Both the position numbers and the translations under genes were made by a program. Under the pieces are notes generated by a model. That model was not told the DNA's origin and searched no databases. It saw nothing but the letters and a program-made list of their open reading frames with translations. From contig JADGDU010000007.1 of NCBI GenBank assembly GCA_016744705.1, positions 111,106-175,105 on the forward strand: a DNA stretch of 64,000 nt, in the 5' to 3' direction. Shown here piece by piece: positions 8,367-17,340 of this stretch (position 1 is its first letter; each line of letters begins with the position of its first letter). The DNA comes from Candidatus Krumholzibacteriia bacterium. GTDB lineage: Bacteria; Krumholzibacteriota; Krumholzibacteriia; LZORAL124-64-63.

Positions 8367-9782
8367 TTACTGAGAGCCGAATGGCAAATTGAACCCGATC
8401 AGAAATTTGAGGCGGTTGAAGGTGACTTTTGTGGGGGGGAAATATCCTTCGAGGTCTTGCTCGTCGCCAATATTATAACTGGGATATTTTTGGGTTGTGC
8501 CGCTGCCGTGGGAAAAGCCCAAACCGGAAGTGAACTCAATGTTCATAAACTCAAATGAAGCACCCAAATTGGTGTGAACAAGATCCCAGAAGGCCATCAT
8601 CAGGTTGGGGTCATCACCCGGGTTCAGGTTGCTTTTGTCGACCCAGAAGCTCATGTAGATGGCCACCCGGGATGAAAAATTATGACTGGCAGCCAGCCCC
8701 CAATTGACAATGGAACGGGTGGAGGAACTGATGTCGTAAGTGTAAATGGAGTTGGGGTGGCTTTGTGATGGGTAGGATAAGGGTGACATGATGTCATATT
8801 TGCCCACAGTATTGAACCATTCCAAAGAAAAGTAGAGGCGAGTATCCCCCAACTGGTAAGCGGTGCCAATGGCCACAGAGAAGGGCGACTTGTAGGTGGA
8901 TGTTAAGTCGGGTTGGTGGTTGGCGGCCAGGTATGAATCGGGTAATCCTGCCGGGTCAAAGGCGTCCACACCAGAGAGGGAGGCGTCATGATATGTCTGA
9001 CCACTGCCAAACAGAGCCACACTGGGCGTGGTGAGGGTCACCCCAAAAGTTAAGGGTGAATAGTCAAAGGCCAGTCCTGCCTTGAGCAACATTCTCACAT
9101 GCCAGAAGTCGGCATAATCCATGGAATAGACGTGGGAAAAATCTTCATCGCTATTCATCCCTTTGGCGGAAATTTGTGTGCGCATGTTTTGGCTGCGCAG
9201 GGCGCCAAAGGGTGTGATCCCGGCGTAGGTGTGATCACCAATGCGTTTGGCAAAAGTCACTCCAGACCAGTATTCACTGACGGAAGAAATTTTATAAGCT
9301 TCCCCGCTGAACCAGTAATTTCCTTCAGCCGGGGGGGCTGGGTTTTCATCGACCCTTACTCCGGCGGCGTTGTAATCAAATTTGACCCGCTGTAAATATG
9401 AGAAGGCGATGGATAATTCATTCTCTTCTGTATTGTCAGAGAACTGAACGCCAAAAAAGCCGGGACTGGGTGTGATTTGGGTGCTGGACGGAGCGGTTCC
9501 GTCACCAAAACCGTGTTCGACTTTCAGGTTATAGGCTTCGAAGGTTTTGGTGGTGAGCAGAACACTGGGTTTGTTTTCCAGGGCAAGCCAGGCTGGATTA
9601 TAGAAGGTGGTGCTCAAATCATTGGGAGCGCCCACCACGATGCCCCCCAACAGCTGGGAGCGGGTTCCGTATTGGCTGTCCCAGTAATGGGCATCCTGGG
9701 CCTGGGCAGCCGAGACCAGTAGGGTGAGCAAGGGGAGTAAAGCCAGGATTGATGATTTTTTTTGCAAGTCAGATACCACCAC
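8367..9782 (-). CDS. Outer-membrane beta-barrel protein, FadL/OmpP1-like
   Basis: A 471-residue exported protein with a signal peptide (ends SAAQA before QDAHYWDSQYG) and alternating beta-strand character to the end. The early segment GTRSQLLGGIVVGAPNDLSTTFYNPAWLA resembles the hatch region of FadL/OmpP1 transporters, where an asymmetric NPA motif is typical, and the last strand ends IGFNLPFGSQ. A long-chain fatty acid or hydrophobic-substrate porin is the best guess. The start is uncertain: GTG at 9782 is open, but a TTG a few codons later (QKKSSILALLP) gives a neater signal peptide, and neither has a clear ribosome site. The 128-bp gap to the divergent M48 protease would hold both promoters. 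Confidence 0.7.
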   Translation of the reverse strand: MVVSDLQKKSSILALLPLLTLLVSAAQAQDAHYWDSQYGTRSQLLGGIVVGAPNDLSTTFYNPAWLALENKPSVLLTTKTFEAYNLKVEHGFGDGTAPSSTQITPSPGFFGVQFSDNTEENELSIAFSYLQRVKFDYNAAGVRVDENPAPPAEGNYWFSGEAYKISSVSEYWSGVTFAKRIGDHTYAGITPFGALRSQNMRTQISAKGMNSDEDFSHVYSMDYADFWHVRMLLKAGLAFDYSPLTFGVTLTTPSVALFGSGQTYHDASLSGVDAFDPAGLPDSYLAANHQPDLTSTYKSPFSVAIGTAYQLGDTRLYFSLEWFNTVGKYDIMSPLSYPSQSHPNSIYTYDISSSTRSIVNWGLAASHNFSSRVAIYMSFWVDKSNLNPGDDPNLMMAFWDLVHTNLGASFEFMNIEFTSGLGFSHGSGTTQKYPSYNIGDEQDLEGYFPPTKVTFNRLKFLIGFNLPFGSQ

Positions 9783-9910
9783 ATATCATGAATTGGGAAT
9801 GTTTTCTGGAACCCTGAGGTTATGGTAGCTGACTGGGGATTGCAACCACCATCCATCGGGGTTAAGGTTCTCTTAGAAGGTGACCGTCCCAAACTGACCG
9901 GAGGATAGAT

Positions 9911-10723
9911 TTGAATTCCCTGCGCCCACTTCGCCTGATCCTGGCACTGACTATTTTGGCTCTTTTGGTGGCGGCCTGCGCCACGGTGCCCTTGACGGGG
10001 CGCAAGCAGTTGAGCCTGATTCCGGACAGCCAAATGAATACCATGAGTTTCCAGCAATACGACCAGGTGCTGGCCGAAAGTGCTCTCAGCAAAAATGCTG
10101 AGGAGACGGCTATGATCAAACGGGTGGGTGCGCGCATCCAGGCCTCTGTGGAAAAGTATCTGGCAGATCATGGCCAATCGTCCCATATCGATGGTTACGC
10201 CTGGGATTTCAATCTCATTGAAAGTGATCAAATCAATGCCTGGTGCATGCCAGGCGGCAAAGTTGCTTTCTACACGGGGATCCTGCCCGTCTGCCAGGAT
10301 GAAACCGGAGTGGCGGTGGTCATGGGCCACGAAATTGCCCACGCCATCGCCGAACACGGCTCCGAACGCATGAGCCACAGCATGATGGTGCAAATGGGCG
10401 GGGTGGCCTTGAATGAAGCCGTCAAAAACGAGCCGGATGCCACCCAATCCTTATACATGTCAGCTTTTGCAGTGGGCAGCCAGTACGGGGCCATGTTGCC
10501 CTTTAGCCGCAAGCATGAGAGCGAAGCCGACCACATGGGTTTGATTTTTATGGCCATGGCGGGATACGACCCCCAGGAAGCTCCGGTGTTCTGGCAACGT
10601 ATGGCTTCCCTGGGTGGAGAGAAACCACCAGAGTTCATGAGCACACATCCGGCCGATGAAACCAGGGTGCGCCAGCTCAACGAATGGATGCCCGAGGCCC
10701 TGAAATATTACAATGCCAAGTAG
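9911..10723 (+). CDS. M48 family metalloprotease lipoprotein (LoiP/YcaL-like)
   Basis: A 270-residue periplasmic zinc protease. A lipobox (LLVAAC) near residue 23 is followed by VPLTGRKQLSLIPDSQM, found in the LoiP/BepA group of outer-membrane quality-control proteases. The active site HEIAH near residue 139 and the downstream ESEADHMGL (third zinc ligand) are intact. The C-terminus has the THPADETRV motif. No TPR domain follows, so it is nearer LoiP/YcaL than BepA. The start is TTG at 9911 with GGAGG six bases before it. Its likely job is to degrade misfolded outer-membrane proteins, which fits a region rich in barrel genes. Confidence 0.9.
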   Translation: MNSLRPLRLILALTILALLVAACATVPLTGRKQLSLIPDSQMNTMSFQQYDQVLAESALSKNAEETAMIKRVGARIQASVEKYLADHGQSSHIDGYAWDFNLIESDQINAWCMPGGKVAFYTGILPVCQDETGVAVVMGHEIAHAIAEHGSERMSHSMMVQMGGVALNEAVKNEPDATQSLYMSAFAVGSQYGAMLPFSRKHESEADHMGLIFMAMAGYDPQEAPVFWQRMASLGGEKPPEFMSTHPADETRVRQLNEWMPEALKYYNAK

Positions 10724-10821
10724 GTGCGTTTGAGAAACCGCTTTTCCAGACGCTTTCATGGCTTATTATGGTTTGAATTCATACAGAGACGCTAAATAAT
10801 GACAGAGCACTGGGACGGTTC

Positions 10822-12804
10822 ATGAAGTATCTGATGACAGGCGGCGGAACAGGGGGGCACTTGTACCCGGCTCTGGCTGTGGCGCGGGAGTTGGCCAGGG
10901 ACCCGGACAACGAGCTGTTGTACGTGGGCATTCGTGGGCGTGCTGAAGAAAAGATACTTGGGGGCGATCGCAAAGATCCCCGCATCCCTCTGGTGTTTGC
11001 TGCCTCGGCCGGCTTTCCCGGCCGCAGCTTGCGCCGTTTCCCCGGCTTTTTTCTCTCTCTGGGTTTAGGCTTTTTGCAGGCCTCGGGCCATCTGTTGCGA
11101 TTCCGTCCGGACCTGATTTTTGCCACTGGCGGTTATGCCAGTGCTCCCACCGTTTTTGCCGCCTGGACTTTGGGCAAGCTGGGTTTATTGAAAACCCGCA
11201 TCCTGATCCACGAACAAAATGCCCAACCAGGTTTGATGAATCGGCAAGCGGCCAAGATGGCCGACCTGGTGGCCCTAACCTACCGCACTTCGGCCCATCA
11301 TCTGCCCACCCGGAAGGTGCAGTTGGTGGGGTATCCCGTGCGCCGGGATTTGCTGGAGCGACCAAGCAAAGAGGATGCCTGCCGCCTCTTTGATCTGGAT
11401 CCGGCCAAACCGGTGCTGCTGGTTTTTGGCGGTAGCCAGGGTGCCCGTTGCATCAACCGCACCCTGTACCGAATTTTACCCGGCTTACTGAACGATGGTG
11501 TGCAGGTGATTCATGGTTATGGCACTTCCCAGGGGGCTGGTTACGATGCTGGCCGGGAACACCAGGAGGCTCTGAAATCGTTGGCCGACCACCCCGACCT
11601 GAAGTCTCTCTATCGTCCTTTCGATTACCTGCATGATATTCGGCAGGCTTATGCGGCCGCCACTTTAGTGGTGGCCCGGGCGGGTGCCGGTGCGATTTTT
11701 GAATTACTCAGCTGCGGGTTGCCCACCCTGCTCATTCCCAAAATGGGTCTGCCTGCAGATCACCAGGTGGCCAACGCCCGGGGCGTGCAGGCCGCCGGTG
11801 CGGTGGAGGTAGTGCTGGAAAGGCCCTTACCTGTTGAGGGCGGGTTTGAGGAAGAAGTGGATTGCCCTCTCCTTCTGGAAAGAATCCGTGCCTTGTTGGC
11901 CGACCCTGCCAAGCTGATCTCCATGGCGGAAAACTGCCAAAAGATGTGCCAAGACGGCGTTTTGGATCGTTTTGTGGCTTTGGTTCGCCACATGGCCCAG
12001 GGCGGAAAAATTGAATTTGAAGACTTGGGTGCTCCCGAAAGAGCCGATGAAGCGGGCCAGTTGGAAGAAAAATCTGACGACGAATTAATCGGGGTAGCTG
12101 CTCGCGGGGGATTGGACCCAGAGGTCTTTCGTTATTTGCAATATCGTTGCGGCGCGGCCCTGGGGTCGGCAGCCTGGACCAAGCAAAACCGGGGCATTAA
12201 ACTGGCGGGTGTGCTGCGGGATCGATCTCTGGTTCCTTTGTTGCTGCACATGGAAAATGATCCCCGCCCTGCCCGTCCCCTGGCTCGGTTGTTAGGGCAA
12301 AAGAGTATCCAGAACGGATTCATCCGCAGAAATCTGGCCACGGCGTTGGGACAAATCGGAGACACTTCTGAAGAAGTTTTGCAGGCTTTGATCCGCAAGC
12401 TGGATGACGGTTACTGGGAAGTCAGAGTGGAGGCCATCACCGCTTTGGCCAAACTGGATTGCCGCAACCATCCCCAGGAACTGGTGGACCGTCTGTTGGG
12501 CTTTCTGGACAGTAAAAACTTTGAAGAAGTATTGGCGGCCTTGTTCTATTGGAACACCAGAGCCGAGACGGCCGATTGCCGCCAACGCATTTTTCCCTTG
12601 GTGAATCACCACAATGTTCGCGTCCGTGAACGCACACTGATCGTCCTGGCTGAACAGGTGAGGGCCCGGCGTATTCCAGCCGAAGCCCTCAATGAAGAGT
12701 TGAAAGAAATCATGGTCACAACAACCTGGTTCACTCCGGGCTTCCCCTTGAAAAACAATCTGCGGGATCTGGGTCTGGCCGTGGAGGAGGTGTTGCGCTC
12801 ATGA
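10822..12804 (+). CDS. murG: MurG glycosyltransferase fused to a C-terminal HEAT-repeat domain
   Basis: A 660-residue protein, nearly twice the usual MurG length. Residues 1 to about 395 are a complete MurG: GGGTGGH at 7-13, FATGGYASAP near 100, HEQN at 130-133, GGSQGA at 203-208, RAGAGAIFE at 286-294 and DHQVANA at 313-319. This enzyme adds GlcNAc to lipid I to make lipid II at the inner face of the membrane. After an acidic linker, residues about 418-660 form alpha-helical HEAT-like repeats (for example FIRRNLATALGQIGD then VRVEAITALAKL). HEAT repeats bind proteins, so the tail may dock MurG to other wall or division factors. The stop overlaps the mraY start (ATGA). The order murG-mraY, without murD, murF or ftsW, differs from a dcw cluster. 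Confidence 0.92.
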   Translation: MKYLMTGGGTGGHLYPALAVARELARDPDNELLYVGIRGRAEEKILGGDRKDPRIPLVFAASAGFPGRSLRRFPGFFLSLGLGFLQASGHLLRFRPDLIFATGGYASAPTVFAAWTLGKLGLLKTRILIHEQNAQPGLMNRQAAKMADLVALTYRTSAHHLPTRKVQLVGYPVRRDLLERPSKEDACRLFDLDPAKPVLLVFGGSQGARCINRTLYRILPGLLNDGVQVIHGYGTSQGAGYDAGREHQEALKSLADHPDLKSLYRPFDYLHDIRQAYAAATLVVARAGAGAIFELLSCGLPTLLIPKMGLPADHQVANARGVQAAGAVEVVLERPLPVEGGFEEEVDCPLLLERIRALLADPAKLISMAENCQKMCQDGVLDRFVALVRHMAQGGKIEFEDLGAPERADEAGQLEEKSDDELIGVAARGGLDPEVFRYLQYRCGAALGSAAWTKQNRGIKLAGVLRDRSLVPLLLHMENDPRPARPLARLLGQKSIQNGFIRRNLATALGQIGDTSEEVLQALIRKLDDGYWEVRVEAITALAKLDCRNHPQELVDRLLGFLDSKNFEEVLAALFYWNTRAETADCRQRIFPLVNHHNVRVRERTLIVLAEQVRARRIPAEALNEELKEIMVTTTWFTPGFPLKNNLRDLGLAVEEVLRS

Positions 12805-13907
12805 TAATGTGGTTAGCGCATTTTTTACGCGATATGGGTGACGGCCTGAGCTTTCTTCGCTTGGCCGACTACTTGAGTTTCCGGGCCGTGATGGCCACCA
12901 TGACCACCTTCACCGTGAGTCTCATCATTGGCCGGCCCATGATCACCATGCTGCACCGTCGGGGCATGCGCGATGTGGTGGAAGATTTTGGTGTCATCGA
13001 CATCAAGAGCAAACGCGGCACTCCCACCATGGGTGGCCTGATCATCATTGCGGCCTTCCTGGTGGGCTACCTGTTGTGGTGCGATTTAACCAATCCCTTC
13101 ACTTACGCCGGCCTGTTTGCCTGCCTGGGTTTCGGAGCCATTGGCTTCATTGACGATCTGGGCAAAGTGCGCGGGGGTGGCGGCAAAGCCGGCCTGTCCC
13201 AGAGTGCTAAGTTGATTCTGCAAATTCTGCTGGCTTTGGTCTTGGTGTGGTGGGTCATGTCCAGTCGTTCGCCACTTCCGGATCATTTGCGCACGTTGCT
13301 TTTCATTCCTTTCAAGAAAAGCGCTCTGCTGGATTTGGGCTGGTTCTATGGCCCGTTCATGGTCTTTGTTATTCTGGCCGTGGCCAACAGCGTAAATTTT
13401 GCCGACGGCATGGACGGCCTGGCCACGGTGCCAGCCGCCATCGCTTTCATGGTGTACGCGGTGTTGGGATATGTGATTGGCAACGAGTTCTATAGCACCT
13501 ATTTGCATTTCGATTACATCATCGGCAGTGGAGAAATCACGGTGCTCAGTGGCGCAGTGCTGGGGGCTTGCATGGGCTTCCTCTGGTACAACTCATACCC
13601 GGCCCAGGTTTTCATGGGCGACACCGGAAGCATGGCTCTTGGCGGCCTGCTCTCCGTTGTGATCATCCTGTTGAAACAGGAAATGCTCTTCTTGATTGTG
13701 GGTGGCATCTTCGTCGTGGAGGGCGCCTCGGTGTTGATTCAACAACAGATTGGGTTTGCCATTTTGGGCCGTAGGCTCTTGCTGCGCGCGCCCATCCATC
13801 ACGCTTTTGAAAGGCAGGGTATAGCCGAAACCAAGATTGTCATCCGTTTCTGGATGGTGGCTCTCATTCTTGGTTTTGTAGGCCTTCTTTCCCTGAAAAT
13901 TCGTTGA
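12801..13907 (+). CDS. mraY: Phospho-N-acetylmuramoyl-pentapeptide transferase
   Basis: A 368-residue polytopic enzyme that joins UDP-MurNAc-pentapeptide to undecaprenyl phosphate, forming lipid I. Family signatures are in place: KRGTPTMGGL near residue 71, the paired Asp of FIDDLGK at 118-119, NFADGMDGL at 199-207, MGDTGSMALGG (Asp 274) and the histidine motif APIHHAFE near 330. About ten membrane helices are visible. Start and stop both overlap neighbours: ATGA with murG, and TGATG with the GH3 gene. This coupling places both membrane steps of lipid II synthesis and a wall-recycling-type hydrolase in one unit. Confidence 0.95.
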   Translation: MIMWLAHFLRDMGDGLSFLRLADYLSFRAVMATMTTFTVSLIIGRPMITMLHRRGMRDVVEDFGVIDIKSKRGTPTMGGLIIIAAFLVGYLLWCDLTNPFTYAGLFACLGFGAIGFIDDLGKVRGGGGKAGLSQSAKLILQILLALVLVWWVMSSRSPLPDHLRTLLFIPFKKSALLDLGWFYGPFMVFVILAVANSVNFADGMDGLATVPAAIAFMVYAVLGYVIGNEFYSTYLHFDYIIGSGEITVLSGAVLGACMGFLWYNSYPAQVFMGDTGSMALGGLLSVVIILLKQEMLFLIVGGIFVVEGASVLIQQQIGFAILGRRLLLRAPIHHAFERQGIAETKIVIRFWMVALILGFVGLLSLKIR

Positions 13908-15001
13908 TGCGAACGGTTGTATGGCTTCTGTTCCTGTTTCAGGTGGCCGGCTCTTCCTGGGCCCAAACGCCTGAAGAAAAGGCTCGCCAGGTTCTGGGGA
14001 GTTTGACTCTGGAGCAGAAGGTGGCCCAGCTTTTCCTCGTTTATCATTCCCCTGCAGATTTCATGGCCGAGCACGGCTTCGGCGGCAGCCTGGTGATGGA
14101 GTCTATGGTGCGCGATGCACCGGCTCTGGAAGCATCCCTGGACGAGGCTTCTAGATTGTGCGCCGTGCCCCTGTTGGTGGGCATGGACCAGGAAGGCGGA
14201 GAGATCAACCGGATGCGTCCTCTTCCGGGTTTTGAGGGTATTGTTTCGGCTGAAGAGCTGGCTCTTTGGTCTGCCGATTCGATCCAAGCCTATCTCCAAC
14301 CAGTAGCCACTCGTTTGCATAAGTTGGGTGTGAACCTCAACCTGGCGCCGGTGCTTGATCCCAGCATCAATGTGGATCACCAACCCACTTTAATGAAGAG
14401 TCGCCATCGATCTTTTGGGCGAGACAGTGGTGCCATTGTACCCCCCGCCCGTGCTTTCATGGCTGGATTTGCCGATCATGATATTGGCTGCATCGTCAAA
14501 CACTTTCCTGGTTATGCCGTGAAAGAAAACAGCGACCATGAAGTGGCGGAATCCCTTGCCGATCGCTCGGCTCTGGTGGGCTATGTGCATCCTTTTGCCG
14601 CCTGTATGGATCAGGCTGGTGGGGTGATGATGTCCAGCATTCTGTTCAGCTTTGTATCGGACCGGCCGGCGGTTTTTGATAGCAGTTTGGTGGCTTTGTC
14701 CCGTTGCGGGTATCCTGATCGTCTGGTAATGACTGATGATTTGTGGGGCACGGCCTTGCGCTCCTGGGTCAGCGGAGGCCAAGTGGAACGGGCCGATTAT
14801 TCTGATGCGGATTTGCGCCGTTTGACTATGCTCGCCTTTGAAGCCGGCAATGATATGCTGATGATTACTTACCCGGCCAAGGCTGTTTTGATGAAAGAGA
14901 TTCTGGTAAAGGCCATCGAGGGAGACCAGCGGTTGGCAGGGCAGCTGGATGGGTCTGTGTACCGTGTACTCTTGTTGAAGGCTGAGTTGGGGCTTTTTTA
15001 A
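13907..15001 (+). CDS. Glycoside hydrolase family 3 protein (beta-N-acetylhexosaminidase-like)
   Basis: A 364-residue single-domain GH3 enzyme of the NagZ type but with a signal peptide (ends SSWA before QTPEEK), so it works outside the cytoplasm. Visible motifs: LLVGMDQEGGEINRM, LAPVLDP, KHFPG near residue 198 and MTDDLWG, which holds the nucleophile Asp. The loop that carries the Asp-His dyad in NagZ (usually FPGHGDTxxDSH) is altered here: FPGYAVKENSDHEVAE, with D and H adjacent. It may therefore have changed activity. The ATG at 13907 overlaps the mraY stop; an in-frame TTG one codon earlier is less likely. Linked to lipid II genes, it probably acts on muropeptides. Confidence 0.85.
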   Translation: MRTVVWLLFLFQVAGSSWAQTPEEKARQVLGSLTLEQKVAQLFLVYHSPADFMAEHGFGGSLVMESMVRDAPALEASLDEASRLCAVPLLVGMDQEGGEINRMRPLPGFEGIVSAEELALWSADSIQAYLQPVATRLHKLGVNLNLAPVLDPSINVDHQPTLMKSRHRSFGRDSGAIVPPARAFMAGFADHDIGCIVKHFPGYAVKENSDHEVAESLADRSALVGYVHPFAACMDQAGGVMMSSILFSFVSDRPAVFDSSLVALSRCGYPDRLVMTDDLWGTALRSWVSGGQVERADYSDADLRRLTMLAFEAGNDMLMITYPAKAVLMKEILVKAIEGDQRLAGQLDGSVYRVLLLKAELGLF

Positions 15002-15028
15002 ACATGAATGAGTCATCCGGCAGGAACC

Positions 15029-16195
15029 ATGAACAACTATAACCTTCCAGATTTGTTGATGTTATTGGCCTCAGCCCAGGGGCTCTTTCTGGGTGTGCTT
15101 ATTTTGCACAAATACAGCAGCTTGTTGGCCAATCGTTTTTTGGCCTCATTGATGTTTTTGCATGCGGCCATTTTGTTACAAATGTCACTTCAGAACCTGG
15201 TTGGGCTGGAAGCGAATTCACGCCTGGTGATGGTGGTTATCGGGTTGTCTTTTCTGGTGGCCCCTTTGCACTATCTCTATGCGAAATATTTGACACGACC
15301 AGGGGATAAACCCACCCGGCGAGATTTTCTGCACCTGATTCCTTTTCTGGTCTTTGAACTTCTGGTCCTGGGGTTTTACTGGCCGGAGAAGGAGGCGGGG
15401 ACATCTTTTTCAGAAAATGAATGGATGAACAATTTCGGGTCCTTTCATTTGGCTGTGATGATTCAGTATGGTGCCTATCTGCTGAAAATCCAACGCGACC
15501 TGCAACGGTACAGCAAAAGATTACAGGAAGTCTTCTCCACCCTGGATCAAATCAAGCTCACCTGGCTGAGAAATATCACCTGGTTGGCTATGTTTGTGGT
15601 CTTTGTTTATGCCACGGAATTTCTACTCCTGGTTTTGGGCGTGGGCACGAGTGAATATTTTGCTGTTAGTTCCATTCTGCTGGTGCTCTATGTGTACGCC
15701 ATGGGCTATCTGGGATTGTTCAAATCGGAGGTCCTTTCCAGCAGCCCACTGAGAGAAGCCCTGCAGAGTTCGGCCGAGGTGGAAACTCCCCAGAGTGAGG
15801 GAAGCCCTCAGGCCAAATACAGCAAGTCGGGGTTGAGTCTTGAAGACCTGGCGCACTATCAGGACAAACTTTTGTCGGTTATGGAAGAGTCCTTTCCATA
15901 TACCGAAAGTGGGCTCACTTTGGACCAATTGTCCGGCATGGTGGGGCTCTCCCCTCACAACCTTTCCGAAGTCATCAACAGAGGGTTGGGGCAAAATTTC
16001 TTCGAATTTGTGAATGGATATCGGGTAAAAATGGTTCAGGCCAGCTTGGTGGATCCCCAAAAAGCCCACATGACGGTTCTGGCCCTTTCTTTGGATGCCG
16101 GTTTTGCCAGCAAATCTACTTTCAATTCCATCTTTAAGAAACACACAGGGTTAACCCCTTCCGCCTGGCGCAAGCAAGAATCTAAATCCCCATAA
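15029..16195 (+). CDS. Membrane-anchored AraC-family transcription regulator
   Basis: A 388-residue regulator. Seven hydrophobic helices fill the first 240 residues (for example LLMLLASAQGLFLGVLIL and ITWLAMFVVFVYATEFLLLVLGV), followed by a linker and a C-terminal AraC DNA-binding domain of about 100 residues with two helix-turn-helix units: LTLDQLSGMVGLSPHNLSEVIN and ALSLDAGFASKSTFNSIFKKHTG, ending TPSAWRKQ. Such integral-membrane AraC proteins are typical of Bacteroidota and relatives. The start at 15029 has AGGA just upstream; an ATG at 15008 is also open. It likely senses an envelope signal and may control the nearby barrel genes. Confidence 0.85.
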   Translation: MNNYNLPDLLMLLASAQGLFLGVLILHKYSSLLANRFLASLMFLHAAILLQMSLQNLVGLEANSRLVMVVIGLSFLVAPLHYLYAKYLTRPGDKPTRRDFLHLIPFLVFELLVLGFYWPEKEAGTSFSENEWMNNFGSFHLAVMIQYGAYLLKIQRDLQRYSKRLQEVFSTLDQIKLTWLRNITWLAMFVVFVYATEFLLLVLGVGTSEYFAVSSILLVLYVYAMGYLGLFKSEVLSSSPLREALQSSAEVETPQSEGSPQAKYSKSGLSLEDLAHYQDKLLSVMEESFPYTESGLTLDQLSGMVGLSPHNLSEVINRGLGQNFFEFVNGYRVKMVQASLVDPQKAHMTVLALSLDAGFASKSTFNSIFKKHTGLTPSAWRKQESKSP

Positions 16196-16334
16196 GACAG
16201 TCCGTCCCGATGGGTTCGGACCTCCATTTGGCCGCCATCAGTCCGCCCCAATGGGGTCGGTCGTTTTTACCATCAGATTCCTTCATCTTCCCCGTTGTCG
16301 CAAAGCCCATTACTTACAAACGAGGAGAATGAAA

Positions 16335-16907
16335 ATGAAGAAAATAGTCCTGCTGATCACTTGGGCGGCCCTTACCATGACGGCTGTCCCTGCTTTCGCA
16401 CAGTACACTTGGTTTGGTGCCCAAGGCAGTGCCGTGCTTCCTACCGGGGATTTGAAAGAGATCACCAAAAGTGGCGGTGGAGGAACGGTCCATTTGGATC
16501 AAACTCTGTCCAAATCATTCCAGGCCCGGTTTGATGCGGGCTGGCTCCAATTCAGCAGCCGTGATATGCCCGAAGACTTCAGCAGCAAAGTACGGGTGAT
16601 TCCCGTGCGAGTGGGGCTTAACTACTTGATAGGCCCTTTTGATGGCACTCGCTTTTATGTGGGCGGCATGGCTGGAGCCTACTTCCGGCGCACCTCCATC
16701 ACCATGGGCGAAGATGATGAAGCCAATGAAGACACTTTCTTTGGGGCCGCGGCCTGCGCAGGTTTGCTCATCCCCGTCAGTGCCCATGGGGGAATGCTGG
16801 AAATCAATGCGTCCTACGACCTTTGGTTTGATGAGAAAGGCCTGGATGATAAAGACATGGATATGGGCTTGGTGCGCTTGGGCGTGGGCTACCGTTTCAA
16901 CATCTGA
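16335..16907 (+). CDS. Outer-membrane beta-barrel protein (OmpX/OmpW-like size)
   Basis: A 190-residue exported protein. Signal peptide MKKIVLLITWAALTMTAVPAFA is followed by QYTWFGAQGSAVLPTGDLKE, a usual opening strand of small eight-stranded barrels, and the chain ends VRLGVGYRFNI with an aromatic near the C-terminus as needed for Bam recognition. GAGGAG at 16322-16327 fixes the ATG at 16335 rather than the ATG six bases earlier. The function is unknown; an adhesion or small-molecule barrel is possible. The next gene starts 19 bp later, with its own strong ribosome site. Confidence 0.75.
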   Translation: MKKIVLLITWAALTMTAVPAFAQYTWFGAQGSAVLPTGDLKEITKSGGGGTVHLDQTLSKSFQARFDAGWLQFSSRDMPEDFSSKVRVIPVRVGLNYLIGPFDGTRFYVGGMAGAYFRRTSITMGEDDEANEDTFFGAAACAGLLIPVSAHGGMLEINASYDLWFDEKGLDDKDMDMGLVRLGVGYRFNI

Positions 16908-16926
16908 TTCCAGGAGAGGAGAAGCT

Positions 16927-17340
16927 ATGTTCAATTCAGGGAAAGAGAGGCTGCTGGGCTCGCAGGATCGGTTGATTCTGGAATGGGCCGAAACTCTTTT
17001 GGAACCAGATCGTCCCGATTGTTTTGACCTTCGGCACCTGGGCAAAGTTTCAGGAATTCCACATCAAACCATTCTGGAACGGTTTCCTTTCCCTGAATTG
17101 TTATCAATTGGGATCCTGGTATTGGTGTGGGAAGGAAAAAGAAATTTCAGACCAGCCTCACAGAGTTATGTTTTGAACAGACCTAACGGTTTCAAATTGA
17201 ATGCAAGTGACTGGGAACCTGATAAGGAACTCTTGAAACACTTTGCCGCTCACCCGATCGTCCAATCCTTTTTGGAGGGTGAGCCCCCCATGCGTTTTTG
17301 GTTCAGGAAATCAGGAAAGGCTTCTTTGTGCTACACATAA
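16927..17340 (+). CDS. Small protein with TetR-like helix-turn-helix N-terminus
   Basis: A 137-residue protein with no clear family. The first 65 residues (RLILEWAETLLE... DLRHLGKVSGIPHQTILERFPFPELL) follow the three-helix TetR DNA-binding pattern, in which 'HLGKVSGIPHQTILERFP' would be the helix-turn-helix and the FP-EL ending matches the usual FpsKeeL. The remaining part is too short for a normal TetR ligand-binding domain. AGGAGAGGAG lies just before the ATG. It sits between two barrel genes and overlaps the next by 13 bp, so it is part of that operon and may regulate it. The TetR link is by pattern only. Confidence 0.55.
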   Translation: MFNSGKERLLGSQDRLILEWAETLLEPDRPDCFDLRHLGKVSGIPHQTILERFPFPELLSIGILVLVWEGKRNFRPASQSYVLNRPNGFKLNASDWEPDKELLKHFAAHPIVQSFLEGEPPMRFWFRKSGKASLCYT

